Source: Leishmania martiniquensis
Lineage: Eukaryota; Euglenozoa; Kinetoplastea; Trypanosomatida; Trypanosomatidae
Reading direction: 5' to 3'
Assembly (NCBI RefSeq): GCF_017916325.1
Contig: NC_090168.1
Span: 691,692 to 755,691 of the forward strand
DNA length: 64,000 nucleotides
Shown here: positions 1 through 13,838 of the stretch, piece by piece
Numbering within the stretch: the stretch's first letter is position 1
Layout of the letters: each line of letters opens with the position of its first letter
Translations under genes and position numbers: made by a program
Notes under the pieces: model-generated
What the model saw: only the letters and a program-made list of their open reading frames with translations
Told to the model about the DNA's origin: nothing
Database searches by the model: none

Positions 1-219
1 TCGGCGCCTGCGCCAACTCCTGTCACGTATGTCATGATGCCGAACGCCGGGAGCTCGATGCCGTGTATGATGCCGCTGTACTACACCCTTCCCGCCTCCA
101 CAAGTGCGGCGATCGCGCAACAACAACAGCAGCAGCAGGCCTTAGCTTCAGCGTTGGCCTCTTACAATGCAAGGGCAGCTCCAGTCCAAATCGCCTATCT
201 CCCCATGGCGCCGCATTAG
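1..219 (+). CDS. C-terminal end of a Gln/Pro/Met-rich protein (5' truncated by window)
   Basis: Frame 1 is open from the first base to a TAG at 217-219, giving the last 72 residues of a protein. The visible tail is low-complexity: Ala/Pro/Thr, then Met-Pro-rich, a run of seven Gln (residues about 40-46 of the visible part), Ala/Ser-rich, ending in a hydrophobic-Pro stretch (IAYLPMAPH). No catalytic or structural domain is visible. Tails rich in Q, M, P and A are common at the C-termini of trypanosomatid RNA-binding proteins, so an RNA-binding protein is one possible identity, but this is a guess from composition only. The same strand as every other gene here fits one polycistronic unit. Confidence 0.6.
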   Translation, partial: SAPAPTPVTYVMMPNAGSSMPCMMPLYYTLPASTSAAIAQQQQQQQALASALASYNARAAPVQIAYLPMAPH

Positions 220-3200
220 GTTTGAGGTTGCGCACACGCGTGCCCTTCGCTCACCAACGTTTCTTGAGATGCCCTGTCTATCTCTCGCTCTCCCTCACAA
301 CGACCGCTTGCAGATTTTTTCTGCCTTTTCCGCTTACCTGTAGAGAGGCCCACCTGCGTGTGTGCAAGTGTCGCATCGCCTTGTGTATTTCGCTTGGTGC
401 AAGTGGAGGTTCTGGCGGAGAGCGCTACCTTGCGAGCGAATGCGCGTGTTTAGCGGCCTTCACGTGGCATAACTGTGGATGAGGCTTGTCGGATGCTCCC
501 TACCCCCGTTCTTCCCTCCGTTCTTCGCCTCCCTTCCCCTCCCTTCCTCCTCCTCTCACTGACTATCAGACATCCCGCCAAAAAAAAAGATGAAGCAGAG
601 AAAGTAAGAAGGTCAAATATACGCGTAATAACTTCCCTTTCCTTCTCTCACCCCTCTCCCTCTCTCCTGGCATCGCTAATTTGCTGTATCTTAGTAAGTG
701 CATGTGTGTTTATGTGCGTGCCCGTCATCATTCTGCGGCTGTCAGATTTCTCGCCCTCTAATTCTTTTGTCTCTGTTATTCGATACTTTTGCGCTCTCTC
801 TCTGTCGCTCGCCGATTCTTTTACGTGCTTGTGTCCCCTCTCCGTTACAATCGACTTCGTCTCCGCATTTCCATTTCTCCTCTCTCTCTCGATGGGCTGT
901 TGGGGACCTGATTAAGTCCCACCCCCACCCCTTCTCTCTCCGCCTGTCCTCTTCTTCGCGTCTTCGGTTTTCTCTCCGCTCCTTTCTTCCTCTCGGTTTG
1001 GATGCACGCGTTGGTATAGCTCTCCTTCTCTCTACTGCACGCACGCCCCTACTCGTTCCCCGCCTCTCATTTTTCTTTCTGCTTTGGGTGTACTCTGCCC
1101 CACCCTTGGGAGGGACGTACGAGCACCTGTGTGTGTCTGTGTGTGTGTGGGTGGGTGGGTGTGTGGGTCGCTCTCAGAAAGGAAAAATGGACGATGGGAA
1201 GAAACTGTTTTTTTGGCTTAACGTTGGCCGGCCGCTTCCCTTTAAGGGCAGCTTCCTTTACGCTTTGCATTTAAAGTTGGCGGGTGTGAGTGCGCGAGTG
1301 TGTCCTGCTCTGCATGCATGTCACGTTCATGCGTCTGCTGCTCGTGGTGCATTCTTGCTTGCCTCAGCAGATCTATGCAGAAATATCATCGTCGCGGGTG
1401 ACGCCCGAACACACAAAGCTTTCTCTTCATTTGCCGCGCCCAGCGTACGCCTAATCATATCGAATAGCATGCAGGTAGCTGCGCAAGCCGCTGCGCATGT
1501 CTGGAGGGAGACGCACACACCACCTTGAGCGTGCAACAAAGAAAGACGGAGAGAGGGCGGGCATGCGGTAGCCGGCTGCTCACCAGCATATCTTCTCGCT
1601 CTATGATGCGCTCGCTCTCCTGTGCTCTGCTTCACCGCAAAGATTACAAACGCGGCGGATGTAAAGGAGAAAAAAGAGAAGAGACGCTGCCGGAAGAGGG
1701 GGGAGCAGGGCAATCTATAAACTGCGTGCTTTCATTTCATCTCTTTCGCTCGCTTACACTTCGACCTCCCCCGCACTTCATAATTTCCCAGTGCCGCGTA
1801 GACCTGATGACTTCGTGTACGTAAACCTCCCCACATGCAGACAATCTTTTTTATATAGACTCCCTAGGGGGCGCCGTTTCTTTGCCCTCTGTTTTCTCTC
1901 ACTGTGTCTGTGTGTGCTCTTTTATGTGTCTAAACGGCTCTTTTTCTTTATGCTGTGCTCTGTTCGACTTTACTGTTAGACTTAATCCTCCTCTGAATAG
2001 TTATATCTTATCGCTTGCTGTCTCCGTACAGCGTCTTGATGCGCTCTCTCCGGTCCGTCTCCTACCTTTCCTCCTTGCCTTTCCGCAGAAGCCCACCACC
2101 ACCACCCTCACACACGCAAGCGCGCACATACACTGCACAATGGCAGGACTCAGGCCCTCCCTCGTGGAACGTGCTGAGATGAAGGCGTGATGAAGCGGGA
2201 CAAAAGTTGGGAAACCCAGCAAAAGAAACAGGAGAAAGGGCCACCTCTCCGTCGCGTAAGCAGAGAAAAAGAGAGCGCCCATGCGCTCTCGTGTGTGCTC
2301 AATGCGCATGGACGGAATCGTCGCTCACGCCTCGCAGTGAAGGCTGTGAAGAAACGGAAAGCAAAAAAAAGTACGCGAGGGGAGCATAAAATGAGAAAGA
2401 AGAGAACGCGCAGACGCTATTCCACAGATGCGCGAACTGGGAGAAGACGCGAGATGATTGAGACGTGAAAAAAAAACGAAGTCGCACAGGTGCACTCGCC
2501 GCTACGAAGGCAAACAGCAACGGCCTTCTGTCTTTTTTCTTCGTGGAAAAGAGCGGCACTCGGAAAAGGTGTGTGCGTGCGCATGACTCTTTTCCGCGAG
2601 CTTTTTTCACGACGCGCCCGCGTCGGCGACCGATTTTTATGCGAGAAGAAGCTGCACCAAGAAAATTCAAACGTGACTTAACCGCTATGCCTTCGCTTTT
2701 TGGTCTGCACGACCACACGCACACACACACGTTCGCAGATCGACTCCTCATCTCGCCTCTGCCCACCACCGCGACCTCATGTTTTTTCTTGAGCTTTCGT
2801 TCTTTCCCGTGCGGGAGGTGCCGCTTATTTTCTTCGTCCAGCTCTCACGCTTATAAAAACGTCTGTTATGTTGGCGGTGTGTGTGTGTGTGAGTTCGTTC
2901 TTTGTTTCATGTACGATTCCGCGTCTTTTTTTTATGTATGCCTTCGCCCCGCGTTGACGCTTATCCGTATCGCATGATGACTGCTCTTAACGATGCCCCT
3001 CCCCCTCTTCCGACCACCCGCCCACCCACTCCCTTCATTTTTAACCGTCTTTGACGCAGCGAGCGAGCGGGGGGACGGGGAACCAAACGAAAAAAAACAT
3101 CTATACTGTATAGACGCGTGTATGATGTGCGCCTACACGGCTTACGTTTCCTTTTTTCTTCCTTCTGCCCCCACTGCACACATGTATATACTGGCAAATA

Positions 3201-3497
3201 TGTATGGTATACGTGTACGCGCTCTGTCTCTCTCGCCTGCTTTATTGGCTTGGCAAAGGGTACCAAAGCACACCGAACGACTCGGGAGGGGAGCAAACGA
3301 AACCGCAACAGAAATACAGTCGTCGTTAAGTGTCACGTATCTGCAACAATTCTGCTTCGCAGAATTTTGGCGAGGAAGGTCACGGCTTGTCAAGAAGCGA
3401 AGGCCAACTGGATAGGAGTGCGTTCGAGGATGGAGCTCGAAAAAAAAAAACAAGAAGCCGAAGAAGAGGCCGCTGTAGCCAAGATATACAACGTTTG

Positions 3498-3552
3498 CAT
3501 ACATACATATACATACGCACACACACACACATACACACACATATATATATAC
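3498..3552. repeat. CA/TA microsatellite
   Basis: Imperfect run of CATA, CACA and TATA units, about 55 bp, followed by an A/T-rich stretch. Confidence 0.85.
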
Positions 3553-6500
3553 AATTAAACACTTGAAAAGGGGGGTCTGTTAATCACTCTTTCTGTGTGA
3601 GGCTTTTTTATGCATAGGTCCGAGTGCCCCTATGCTCTTTACCCATCCCCATCCCCTTTCTTCTTCAGTGTATCGTGCTTCAGGCCATCTCAAGTTGAAG
3701 AGACGCGCTCCTTTGCTCCTCCCTCAGAGCGCCTTGTGTCTTCTTCTTTCTTACACATTTTTCTCTCTTTTTACCCTCCGCACCAAACGCATAAGCTGAA
3801 GTGTGAACGTAGAGAAACAGTTGTGTGTGGGCGGTGGTTTCCTGACCCACACTGCCCCTCACATTGTGGGCTCATACGGGTGCAAGTCTGCGCCCTTTCA
3901 CAACAGCCACGCCCAGCGCGTTTGCTGGGTTGCTGTCTTCGTATTTGCTTTCCTTTTTTTTCTTTCGATCTCGCTCGCTCAGCTCCGATAGCTGTGGTGA
4001 CTTGTTCAGCTGAACCTCTTCTTTTTGTTTTTTTTTCCTGCTGTTGGACTGCCCCTTCCCTTTTCTTTGTCGCCGCGTTCGGCATTGTTCTCTCTGCGTA
4101 GATGCTGTTCATTTCGTCTTTGTGTGGGTGTGTCTGTGCGTGTTATTTAGCATTTATTTGTTCGCAGCAGCAGAAACATGCGGCTGTACGTCGATGTGAG
4201 TGCGCTGGTGAAAAAGGTCTGTCGCCGCGCCAGCGCTCGGCAAGCCCTCTTTCTCTCATTCACCGTCTTATTTCTCTCTCCGTATTCCTCTGCGAGTGTA
4301 ATGGTGACTGTGCTCCACTTTGCTGCTTCCCCTCTTATAAGTCTGACCTTTCTTCGTCTTGCTCGGCATTCAGGTGCCTTCTGCTGTTGTGGTGGCGCGT
4401 TATGCACTACTCGTGTGTTTTCTTCTACAAGACGGGTGGCATAATTTGTTGTCGTTGTTCTTTGTGTATGTGAGTGTGTCTTGCCTCATCTTTGAGGCAT
4501 TCAGTCATTCATCTGTTCTTTTCCCCTCTCTCTCCCTCTCCCTTTTTGTTTTGCTTTTCGTCCCACGCTGATCCTTTGGTTGAAAGTACCTGGCCTGCTC
4601 TTGCTCCTCCTCCTCGTTCTGATCCCCTTTCTCGCTTCTCGCTGACGGCATAAACCACCTCTTGTGTATATCGTTTCCGCTCACTCGTTCTCTGCGCCGT
4701 GCTTCCCTTGTGTCAAACTGTTTTTCTTCCCATACTGGCTCATCGGGCTGCCTTCACACACGCGCATACACTCAAGCCTGAAGAGGTGGCGGCATGTCAT
4801 GAGCCCAGAAGAGTAGAAGCAAATAGAGGCGGTACGGACAACCGACTGCGAGGTGGACTTGGAGGAGGCGGAAGAAGAGCGTTTGGGACCGAAAAGAAGC
4901 TGAGAAGAGAATGCGCCTTCACAGACCACAGAAATAATTCAAGAAAAAGAGAGTGGCAGAGGAGCCACATCTGTCACTCTCTTTTCGGGCTCCTCGCTGA
5001 GCACGTGTATGTGGGCGTGGGCTCGTCGAGACGTGTCTCGATGTGCCTCTTGTTTCTCCCTTATCTCATGTATGTTGTTCGCTAACATTTCATACCGCAT
5101 CTTAGTTTTTTGTTTGTTTCGCTTTCACCACCTCCATTCGTTGACGCAACCTCGCTTCGTCCTCTTCGCTATTTCCCACACACACACGCACGCACATCTC
5201 CACCGGGCGCTCTCTAACTCCCTCTTTTTTTTCACTCTGTGCGTCTCAGTCGACGAACCTCAGCGCTTCAAGACCACTGCTCACGATTTTCTCTCCCTTT
5301 GTGTGTCTGTGCGAGTAAGGTGAGCGTGGGCCTAATCCCCACCCCGTGTTTCCTTTTCTGTCAGGCAGTGTCGGCAAGGGCTGACAGTTTACGCGACGAG
5401 ATAAAAACAGCAAACAAATAAAAAAAGCAGGCACAGCGCACCTTGGACGCATACAAGGAACACGTGCACGTAGAGCAGCGATTCGACTAGCTGCAGGTCG
5501 GTTTGCCGCTTGGTCGATCTAGCTGTCGGTGTCTTTTTTCCCATTTCTCTCTCTCTGTTTTTTTTTGGGGAGGGGGCTTGTGTGGTCGCGTGTAGCTTTC
5601 TGCCTGCAGGTGTGTTTATATGCGCATGTGCGCGGCGTCGTACTTCACAGACGGAAACAGAAGCAAACGTACTTATCCTTTCGCGTTAGCCCTTTCACGC
5701 TTTATCTGGCATGCTCGAATGAAGTGGGGACTGCGGTCCTCCTCCGTATGCGTGCCTGTTTTCATTGGACGCGCATTTGGCAATGTGCCGTTCTTCTCTC
5801 ACCTCTACGCTTTACCACCACCACCCCTCCCCGCTTCTCCACAATGTCACCTCCTATGCTCGCTCTCGATTCCTTTTTCCGTGTCGCGCGCTTTTTAGTG
5901 TGGGTTCGTCTGTCTCCTCCGCCCCCTGTTCTCCCCGCCTCTCTCTCTCATCCTCTCTTCCACGCCGATGTTATTTGTTTTCCCTTTTGGCAGTTCCTCA
6001 GTTATCGTGCACGTCTGCCGAGGGGCGCGTGAACGCCTTTGTCGGTGCGCGTGTGTGTCTCTCTCTGCCCCCCTACCCCCACCCCTGCCCGCCTAAATAC
6101 AAGCCTCCGGGATATCTTTATCCTTCCGCGCCTTTCCACTCTGGCAGCATCCCACCCACCCACCCGCCGTTCCTATATCGTCTCTCTTCTTTTTCTTTAG
6201 TGCCTTTGGGCAAGTGGGTGTGTGCGAGGAGAGGTGAAGGAATGTGTGTGTGTGTGTGCCTCTTCGTGCAACATTATCTGTTGCTTCCATTTGCGCTCAC
6301 TGATTTTCGTTATGCGCCGATTTTGTGGCAGGTGTTGCCTCAACTGCGCATGCCAATCCCTCACTCTTTGTTTGCCCTGTGATTCTTCCTTCTCGTTTCC
6401 TCTCTGGTGCTTCTCTTTGCATCCGTTGTGCTGTGCCATGGGGTGTGCGCAAGTGTGGTGCGAAGCGGCACTTGTATCCACTTTCAGCCATCTGCCCTCG

Positions 6501-9500
6501 CTACACTCTCCGCTCATCAGCATCTGCTGATGGTATGCGACCAAAATTCGAACACATGCTCATCTCTCTAGACGCGCGCTTTAGCAGCTGCTGTGCAAGA
6601 CCAGTGGAGGTCGGCCATCTGCAAGCGGAAGGAAATCAGTTTCATATGTTCATGAGGCGAGACCCTCTTTCCACTGACCTCTCTTGCCGTCTTTCCGCTT
6701 TGTTCGTGTCTTTTTGTGTTGCTTGCTCGTTTGGCAGCTTCATGGTCGACGCCGGGTGTCGCCCTTTTCCCCGTGTCTTTTCTTCCTGTTCGCTCTCTCA
6801 CTCATTTTCTCCTCAGCGTATGTTTGTGTGTTGGCTCAACTTCCATCTTTATGCTCAACTCTCGCTCGCTCGCTCTTGACATGTTGCCTCTTTGTCGCCG
6901 TTCTTCGCTTGCCCCCCTCCTCCTCCTCCCTCCTCCCGACCGGCTCTCTCTCCCCCACCCACCCCCCAATTCGCTTATTCCTTTGCATTGGAGTCATACA
7001 TAAATACAAATGTATATTTGTTCATTTGCTCTTCACTGCGATGCTTTGGCAGAGGACGAGGGAGAAGGGATACCGCCCTCTCGCGCTCTTCGCTTTTACT
7101 CTTATTATTCGGCCGGTTTTTTTATTGTACGCTTGGCTTCGCCGCTTTGTGCTTGGGTATGAAGTCGCCGATGCTGCAGCCAAAGCCCCGTCACATCTTC
7201 ACTTCGTTTTTTTCTGTTTGCTCATTGCTCTCGTGTCTGTATTTCTTTGCGCGCACACGCTTGTGGTGCTTTTTCGTTCTCCTTTGTGTGTGCGGGCGCG
7301 CGTTCCGGTGTGCTGAGCTGCTTGTGCTCTGGCATCCGAAAGAAAAAAAGTGTACCCCACAGCCCATTGCTCCCTCCTTGCTCATCCATGCCGAAAGCCA
7401 CGCCTGTATCTCGTCGCCGTCGCCTCCCTCCTTTTCTCCGCCGATCAAGTGTTTCATCGCCTTTCGGCAGCTACTGTCTCCGTTAAACTGGTGCAACCGC
7501 CTAAGTCCTACGCGAGCTTCTTCACGCTTCCTCATTCACGACGAGCGCGCGCGTGAGGATTGTGAGTGCGGGCAGTGTTTTCTGCTTGCTTGTCCGTCCT
7601 CAACGGCACCATCAGCCGTCTCGTTGCCTCTTCTCCCCTCCCTCTCTCTCACACGTCTCCTACACTCGCTCTGTCTGCAGCTTTTTTTTCTTTTTCTGTG
7701 GGTACGTCCACCCCGTCCCTCTTTTCGTTGGTTTTCACTGTTGGTTTCCGCTTTGTTTGCAGTTGCTTTCGCCCACACACGTACTTGCCGTACAGTAAGC
7801 GCTGTAGCACCTTGTACTCGCCTCTGGTGCTTGTGGCTCGTCCCCCCTCCTCCCCCCGCATCCCTTTCCTTTTGGTTGCTGTCATTCACTAAAGAGGGAT
7901 ACGCACTGAAAAACGAAGCGACCAAAAAAAAGAGGAAGGAGGAGAGCACACACAAACGCGCATAGAAAGGGACGCCATTGTCGACCACGAAAAAGAAAAC
8001 GAAATTCAGATGGGAACGGCGGCAGGCGTGTTGCTGCTCGTGCGCTTTTATTTTTGTTGTCTTGTTTTCTTCCTGTGCGAAAGGCGATCCTGGTGGCTCT
8101 CGAAGAGAGCGGGTATTACTCGCTATCCTCTCCCGCTCCATCCACGCGCGACTTCTCTGCCTCTGCTACTAGCAATCAACTACTTTTCTGTGAGCGGTAA
8201 TCATTCTCTATAAGCATAATATACGAGTGTGTCGTGGGTGCCACTGGTGTTGTCTCGCTCCTATTGCTGTTTCCTTTTGCCTCCTGACGACCCGCACACC
8301 CCATTTCTTTATCCCCCCCTCTGTACACACGCACCCCTACTGTTCTGGCTCGTCCACGGTGCCTTGTGAAGAGGTGGAAGTGCCTTCTTGTCTCACCCCC
8401 CTCCCCACCACTCTCTCTCTACTTCCTTTATCTCTGTTCTTGGGTCTCTCGCGAGTTGGTGCCCGCCAAACTGCACTTGTTGCTCATATCTTCCAGCCTC
8501 TTGAGCAAACCTTCATTCCTCCCCTAACCCTCGCAAGCGACTGCTCGTGCTACCCGTCGCTTCTGAACTCGAAGAACTCATGCGAACGATGCGCCTTAAA
8601 AAGAGCCCACCTCCCGCGTTTGAGTGAGAGAGAGCGAAGGGGTGAGGGAGAGGGGCAGAGAGGGAGAGAGATGGGTTGCCCGTCAGGAGAAAAGAGGATG
8701 CGAGGGCGACACAGAAGTGAAACTAAACGCCTACAAAGAAAAGTATGCACATGCGCAAGCGTGTTTCTTTTGTAGAGGTACACGACGGAGCAGCAGTGGC
8801 AGCAGAAGAGGGGAAGCGCACGGAAGCTGTTATACAGGCTTCTTTTTTGTTCGTTTTCAACGCCCTCATTTTATTTTTTCGGTTTGTTTTTCAGTTCGAA
8901 TTGGAGCCTTGCGGGATGTACGAACTCCTCTCTTCGCGAACTGGTGTTTTTTTTCCCACTCGCCTCTTTTTTTGGGGGGTGGAGGGGAAGAGAGGGTCTC
9001 TTTTTGGTGGCGCGTGTGCCTGTGGTCGTTTGTTTGGATCTCTTTTGTTTCTTCTTGTTCATTCAGCTTTTACCCGCTACTCCTTCTGGCGGAATTGTCG
9101 GTGTTATTTTCACGGCATTCCACCCTTTCTCCCCCTTCCCCACCGTGACGGTTCGGATGCAGCCTTCTCAAGGTCGAAGCGGGCAAAAAGAAAGTTCTTC
9201 AATCCTCTCTTCTTTGTCGACGAATCTTTGCGCACAACTCTCTGTGCTCTTGCTTTTCCCTCTTTGTTTCGTCCCTCCACCCCCTCCTTCATTATCTTGG
9301 TCGTCTGCCTCTCTTCCTCATGGCGCTCACGCACCTGTGTTCATTGAGGGAGAAGAGGGGGGAGGAGTTTAGGGTAGGATAGGGCAGGGCGGGGTTGTCC
9401 AATCGCTCTTTTTTATTATTTCTTTATTTTTTGATATTTTTTTCTCCTTTTGGATGAGTAGAGACGGTGAAAGCGCGCGCGGCATTCGCATTGGTGACGC

Positions 9501-9870
9501 GAATACTCCGTCCCCCCTCCCTCCCCTCTCCCCCTCTCCTCTCTCCACACATAAGCGCAGACTTCTTTTTTTTTCTTCTGTATACGCACACGCATGTACA
9601 TGGGACTCACCTGTTGGTACTTCTTCATAAGCTTTGTGTGTGCTTGTTCCTGCTTATTTCAGCAGCGTACTTGCCTCTTTCCTTTGATGTTCGCTCTCCT
9701 CTCTTCGCATCATCACCTCTTTCTTCCCCACCCCCTAACCCTACCCTCTCCTCTCTGACGCTCAGCAGCCAGCATACTTGCAAGGCCCAACAAGAAAGAT
9801 ATATATATTCAATCGCCTGAAAAAGGGCGGGCGGAGGCGAAGCGGCCATGAGACGTGAGCGCGAAAGGGA

Positions 9871-9888
9871 ATATATATATATATATAT
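9871..9888. repeat. (AT)9 microsatellite
   Basis: Uninterrupted AT dinucleotide run of 18 bp within the long 5' spacer. Confidence 0.85.
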
Positions 9889-11116
9889 CAAGACAGTGGA
9901 GCTTTTTTCCTCTTCGGTGCTGCGATTTCATTTTATGCGCCCCTGTGTGTGTTTGTGTGTTTTGGTTTCGCATCTCGCCCCCGGTTTCGTGGGGAACTTT
10001 ACACATGTCGACGTGCTCTTGTCGTCTTCGTCTTCGCCATTCCTCCTCCTTTTTTTGGTTTTCATTTTCTCCTTTTACGTCCTTCGGCCACCTCTTTCGC
10101 CTACCATCGTGTTGACAGTTTTTTTTTGCGCGTGTGAGATGCCCCTGTTCGCATTTCTGTTGACGCGTGCCGCCCCCCCCCACCATCACCACCACCACCA
10201 CAAACTGAGAAGGGGAAACGGCTTTGTTCACATGCATGCGTGCGCTCACGCTTACTAGACACATCTGTTTGTTGCTGCGTCTCTATGTACATGGTGACGA
10301 GTCCAAGTATCGATGAGGAATTCGAGGGTACGCCCGTAACAGAAAGCCGCTACGGACTCTTCCTTTCTTCGTTATCGAAGATGCGTGCTGGACTTTTTCG
10401 GGAGGAGCTCGCCGCTCGTCTGCTTCTGATTTGGCATTGATGGGTAGGAGCACGCGTCTTTGTATTGCCTATGCTTACCCTGCTGTCATGATGATGAGCG
10501 GCCGAAAAAAACGTCTCTGCGCGAGGACGGGCTGTAGGCGTATTTATGACGTTCTCTTTTATTGTTTCTGCCTCAGTGCCTTACTTCCTGCCACCCTTCG
10601 CCTACCTCCAAGCCTCTCTTGGTCTTGGCCGGTGATCCTTGTAGGACACTCCGCCTCATCTCGGCGTCTTCTAGTGCCTCGCCTGCCCACCCCACCCCGC
10701 CCCCAGACACGCACATACACCCCACGATATGCTGTGGCAGTAGTTCTGCGCTGAGCAGAGGATGGGCGCGCTCTTGCGCTTCGGTAATTTCCTTTCTGTG
10801 TTCTTTGTTCGCTGTTCGAACGTGCGTGTGCGCATTGGCGCGCATGCGTGTCGGAGGTGAGGGGGGAGTGAAAACAGCTGCTTCCTGCGCTTTTTTCGCT
10901 TAACTTTTCGCGAGCGTCTCAGCAGCAATTGCTCGAAACGAAACGCAAAACAAAAGTGGCATCGACGAATTCAATACGAGAAAAAATGGTCTCACGACAC
11001 GTGCGTATGTCTGCATGTGGAATCTCATCCGGTTTCCCTGAGCCTGCAGTGCCGGAAGGAGGAGGGAGGGGTGTGCGTAACTCGACTCGCGATGTGACAG
11101 TTTTCTTTGTCCCGCG

Positions 11117-11186
11117 ATATGCATATACACATGCATATATATAAATGTATATGTATATATGTATATGTATATATGTATATATGTAT
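11117..11186. repeat. TATATG-type microsatellite
   Basis: About 70 bp built from TATATG/TATGTA units, partly palindromic (TGCATA and TATGCA both occur), so it could also extrude as a cruciform. Confidence 0.8.
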
Positions 11187-13789
11187 GCGTCGGTGTTTGC
11201 CTTCTCGAACGAAACTTTCAAAGGAGGGAAAAGGGTGAAACCAGTCTGTGTCGTGACTGCAAGAAACGCAGAAGGTGGTCAAAAAATGTGTGCTGCCTGC
11301 GCGAGGAAAAGCTGTTCCCCTGCGTACACGTAGGCCCTCATACTATTTTCTTTGGCCCCTTCCCCTCCCCTATGCACGTGCACACCACTTCAACGGTCGA
11401 ACACCGTGTAGGAACTTTATCGATGCAATCTTTTCTTTTTTTCTTTTCGTCTCCTTCACGCCATGCCCGTTTCACTCCGTTGGTCGGCATCACAGCGACG
11501 TGAACTCGCATGTGCGTGCGCACATGAGCACACAGCGGCTTCTCTTCTGCCTTCCCCCCCCTCAAGCACACGCACGCCGTTTTTCTCCTTCTCCTGCTTG
11601 CCTCATCTATCCTGTTACTTTTCGCTCTCTCGCTCTCTCTCTTGTCACACTCGCCACTCTGGAAACTGTGACTTGAGTGACGGGTTGAAAGCGAACGCAA
11701 AGAAAAAGGCGGACGCAGTGAAGGAGGAGGAGGTGTACCTGAGTGTGTTTGTGAGTGGTGAGAAAAAAAGGAGGAGTGATGCACAGCATTTGCCGGCACT
11801 CGTGTGCGTTGTTTTTTTTCGTTACATTTTTCCCTCCTTTCTCGCCTTCTCCTCGGCTACGCTTATTGCGCGCTCTCTCTCTTGCGCGCTTTCAATTCAG
11901 AGGGTGGAAATGTTCTCCGTGTTTTCCACGACCAAACAGACACACAGTCGTCCCCACTGGCGCCGCCTCCTCATCCTTTTCGCCCCTTTCTTGTATGCTT
12001 TCGATGACTGCGGTGGTATTTGGGAACCGTTCAGCGCGCGCTTTTGCGTTTGACCTCCCAGGCTCGCGTTGTTTGTTTGCTGTCGTTGTTCTGATGACTT
12101 TCCGATTGAAATGCAACTTTTCGCCGCTTACATCTTCCCTCTCCTCCCCCTCGCTCACCATCTCTCTCCCTTCTGCAGGCCCCGCCTCCTTTTTCCTTCC
12201 CCCGTTTCTCTTCCCTCTGTCTTTGTGAGTCGGTCGCTGATGCATGCGTTTTCCTGCGCACGCGCGCTCTTTCTCTTTGATCGCTTCTACCCAGTGCGGA
12301 GCGCCTCTGTTGCTTCTACCGCCCTTCTCGTGTCCGCTATCCCCCCTTCCCCAGCCTGTTTTTGCTCTACTGTTACCTCGCGTCTTTTTCCTTGCGCGCT
12401 TCCCAAGCTATCTGGTGTTAAATTCTTGCGTGCGGCGCAGAAGGGGGAGGGTAGACGCATGAAGAAGAGCGGGTGGGCAGCAAGAGCCCAAGGAGAAGCG
12501 AAAAAGGTACAGGAGGCATCGAAAAGAACAGCGAAGCGGCGTTAAAAGCATCTCTTTGGGTGCAAAGAAAAAATCATCAGGGAGCTTACGTGGCAGCGTG
12601 CGTCCGTGTGTGTGTGCGTGTGTGACGTCGACAGCGAAGCCTTAGGCTATCTATGTATGTTCGTGTGCGCCTGGGCAAATGATGAAGGGCTGAGCAAAGG
12701 TTTCTCGCCATGATGCGCAAGTTATATGAGTGGCTTTCGATCAACGGGAACGGAAAGGGGGCAAGCATTTTTTTAAAAAGGGCAAATCGTACCTCTGACT
12801 CTCTTGCAGAGCTCTTCGCTACTATTATGCACGTACGCTCGACCCTCCCGCCCTTCATGATGCTTCCTCTCGCCGGCAGCACTCTCTGAATCGATTCATT
12901 TTCGTCTCGATCTTCTCGATCTGCTGATTTAGTGCTTTTTTTGCCCTATTCCCCCCCTCCTATCCCTGCCGCCCTCTCCTCAGTCTACAATCATTTTTCC
13001 CTTCCTCTCTCTTCTTGCTACTTTTGGCACCTCTCCCTTATCTCGCCGTGTGTGTGTGTATGTGTGTAAGTGTGTGTCTGTGTCTGTGTCACTGCTTTTG
13101 GTGCGGCGTTGGGTTTTCGCCTGTTTCGGTGCGCGTGAAAGGAGGTAAGAATGAGTAAGGCGTCGTCGGTCAGCGGCCACGCATGCGGTCCAACGCCTGT
13201 GCATCGTTCTGTGCACACTGTTTCGACCTCCTTGAGTTTCTCCACCTTCTGCCTCTCCGAAAAGCACGCACACGCACACACCAGCATTCTCTCTTCTACG
13301 AGTGATAGCTGAGCGAATCTCGACTTATCGTTCGACATCTGTCTTCCTCACGCATGTTCGCGCGCGCTCTTTCTACCTCTGTACGTGCGCACGCATGCGT
13401 TGCTGTTGCCTCCCCTCAACCACTACCACCCTCTTCCTCATTTCGGTGTTCATTCCTTTTTTTTGCTTCTGCCTCCTCTTCACTCACCTTATTTTCACAT
13501 CCCTGTCTCCCCCTTTTGTTGTTACTCGACGCCCTCTACCCTCGTTAGTTGACTCCTTCACGTTCCACCTCTTTTTGACCTCTCACCACGGTCCTCTGTG
13601 TAACTCTTTGCTTGTAATTTGTTTATAATGAGTTCCTTTTTTTTCGCTTGCAGGGGTCCCTATCCACTTCCCACTGTACGATTAGACACCCTTTTAAGTT
13701 TCTCTTCGTCCTCCTTCTCTTGACTCTCGGTGTGCTCTTTCGCCCTCTCTCCTCACCCAACGCACGGTGCACCCACACGAGTTTCAGAA

Positions 13790-13814
13790 TGTGTGTGTGT
13801 GTGTGTGTGCGTGT
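13790..13814. repeat. (TG)n microsatellite
   Basis: Near-perfect TG run of about 25 bp with one C interruption, at the boundary where the spacer changes from pyrimidine-rich to GC-rich mixed sequence. Confidence 0.8.
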
Positions 13815-13838
13815 AAGTGCGTTCTGTTCGCTACTGAA

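Larger units (their letters stand above)
220..13838. other. Gene-free pyrimidine-rich spacer
   Basis: About 13.6 kb with no convincing coding region. It is dominated by C/T-rich tracts, TG/CA dinucleotide runs, TA repeats and short purine-rich patches, with many chance open frames in all six frames that translate to Ser/Leu/Phe/Cys-rich low-complexity peptides. It probably contains the 3' untranslated region of the gene ending at 219 and many potential splice-acceptor-like tracts. Local items worth noting are a four-G-run motif at 9372-9394, a small less biased ORF at 10285-10440 and several microsatellites, listed separately. Confidence 0.6.

Noticed and set aside
9731..9746. CCCTAACCCTA telomere-like sequence
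   Set aside because: Fewer than two full telomeric repeats inside an ordinary C-rich tract; not a telomeric remnant.
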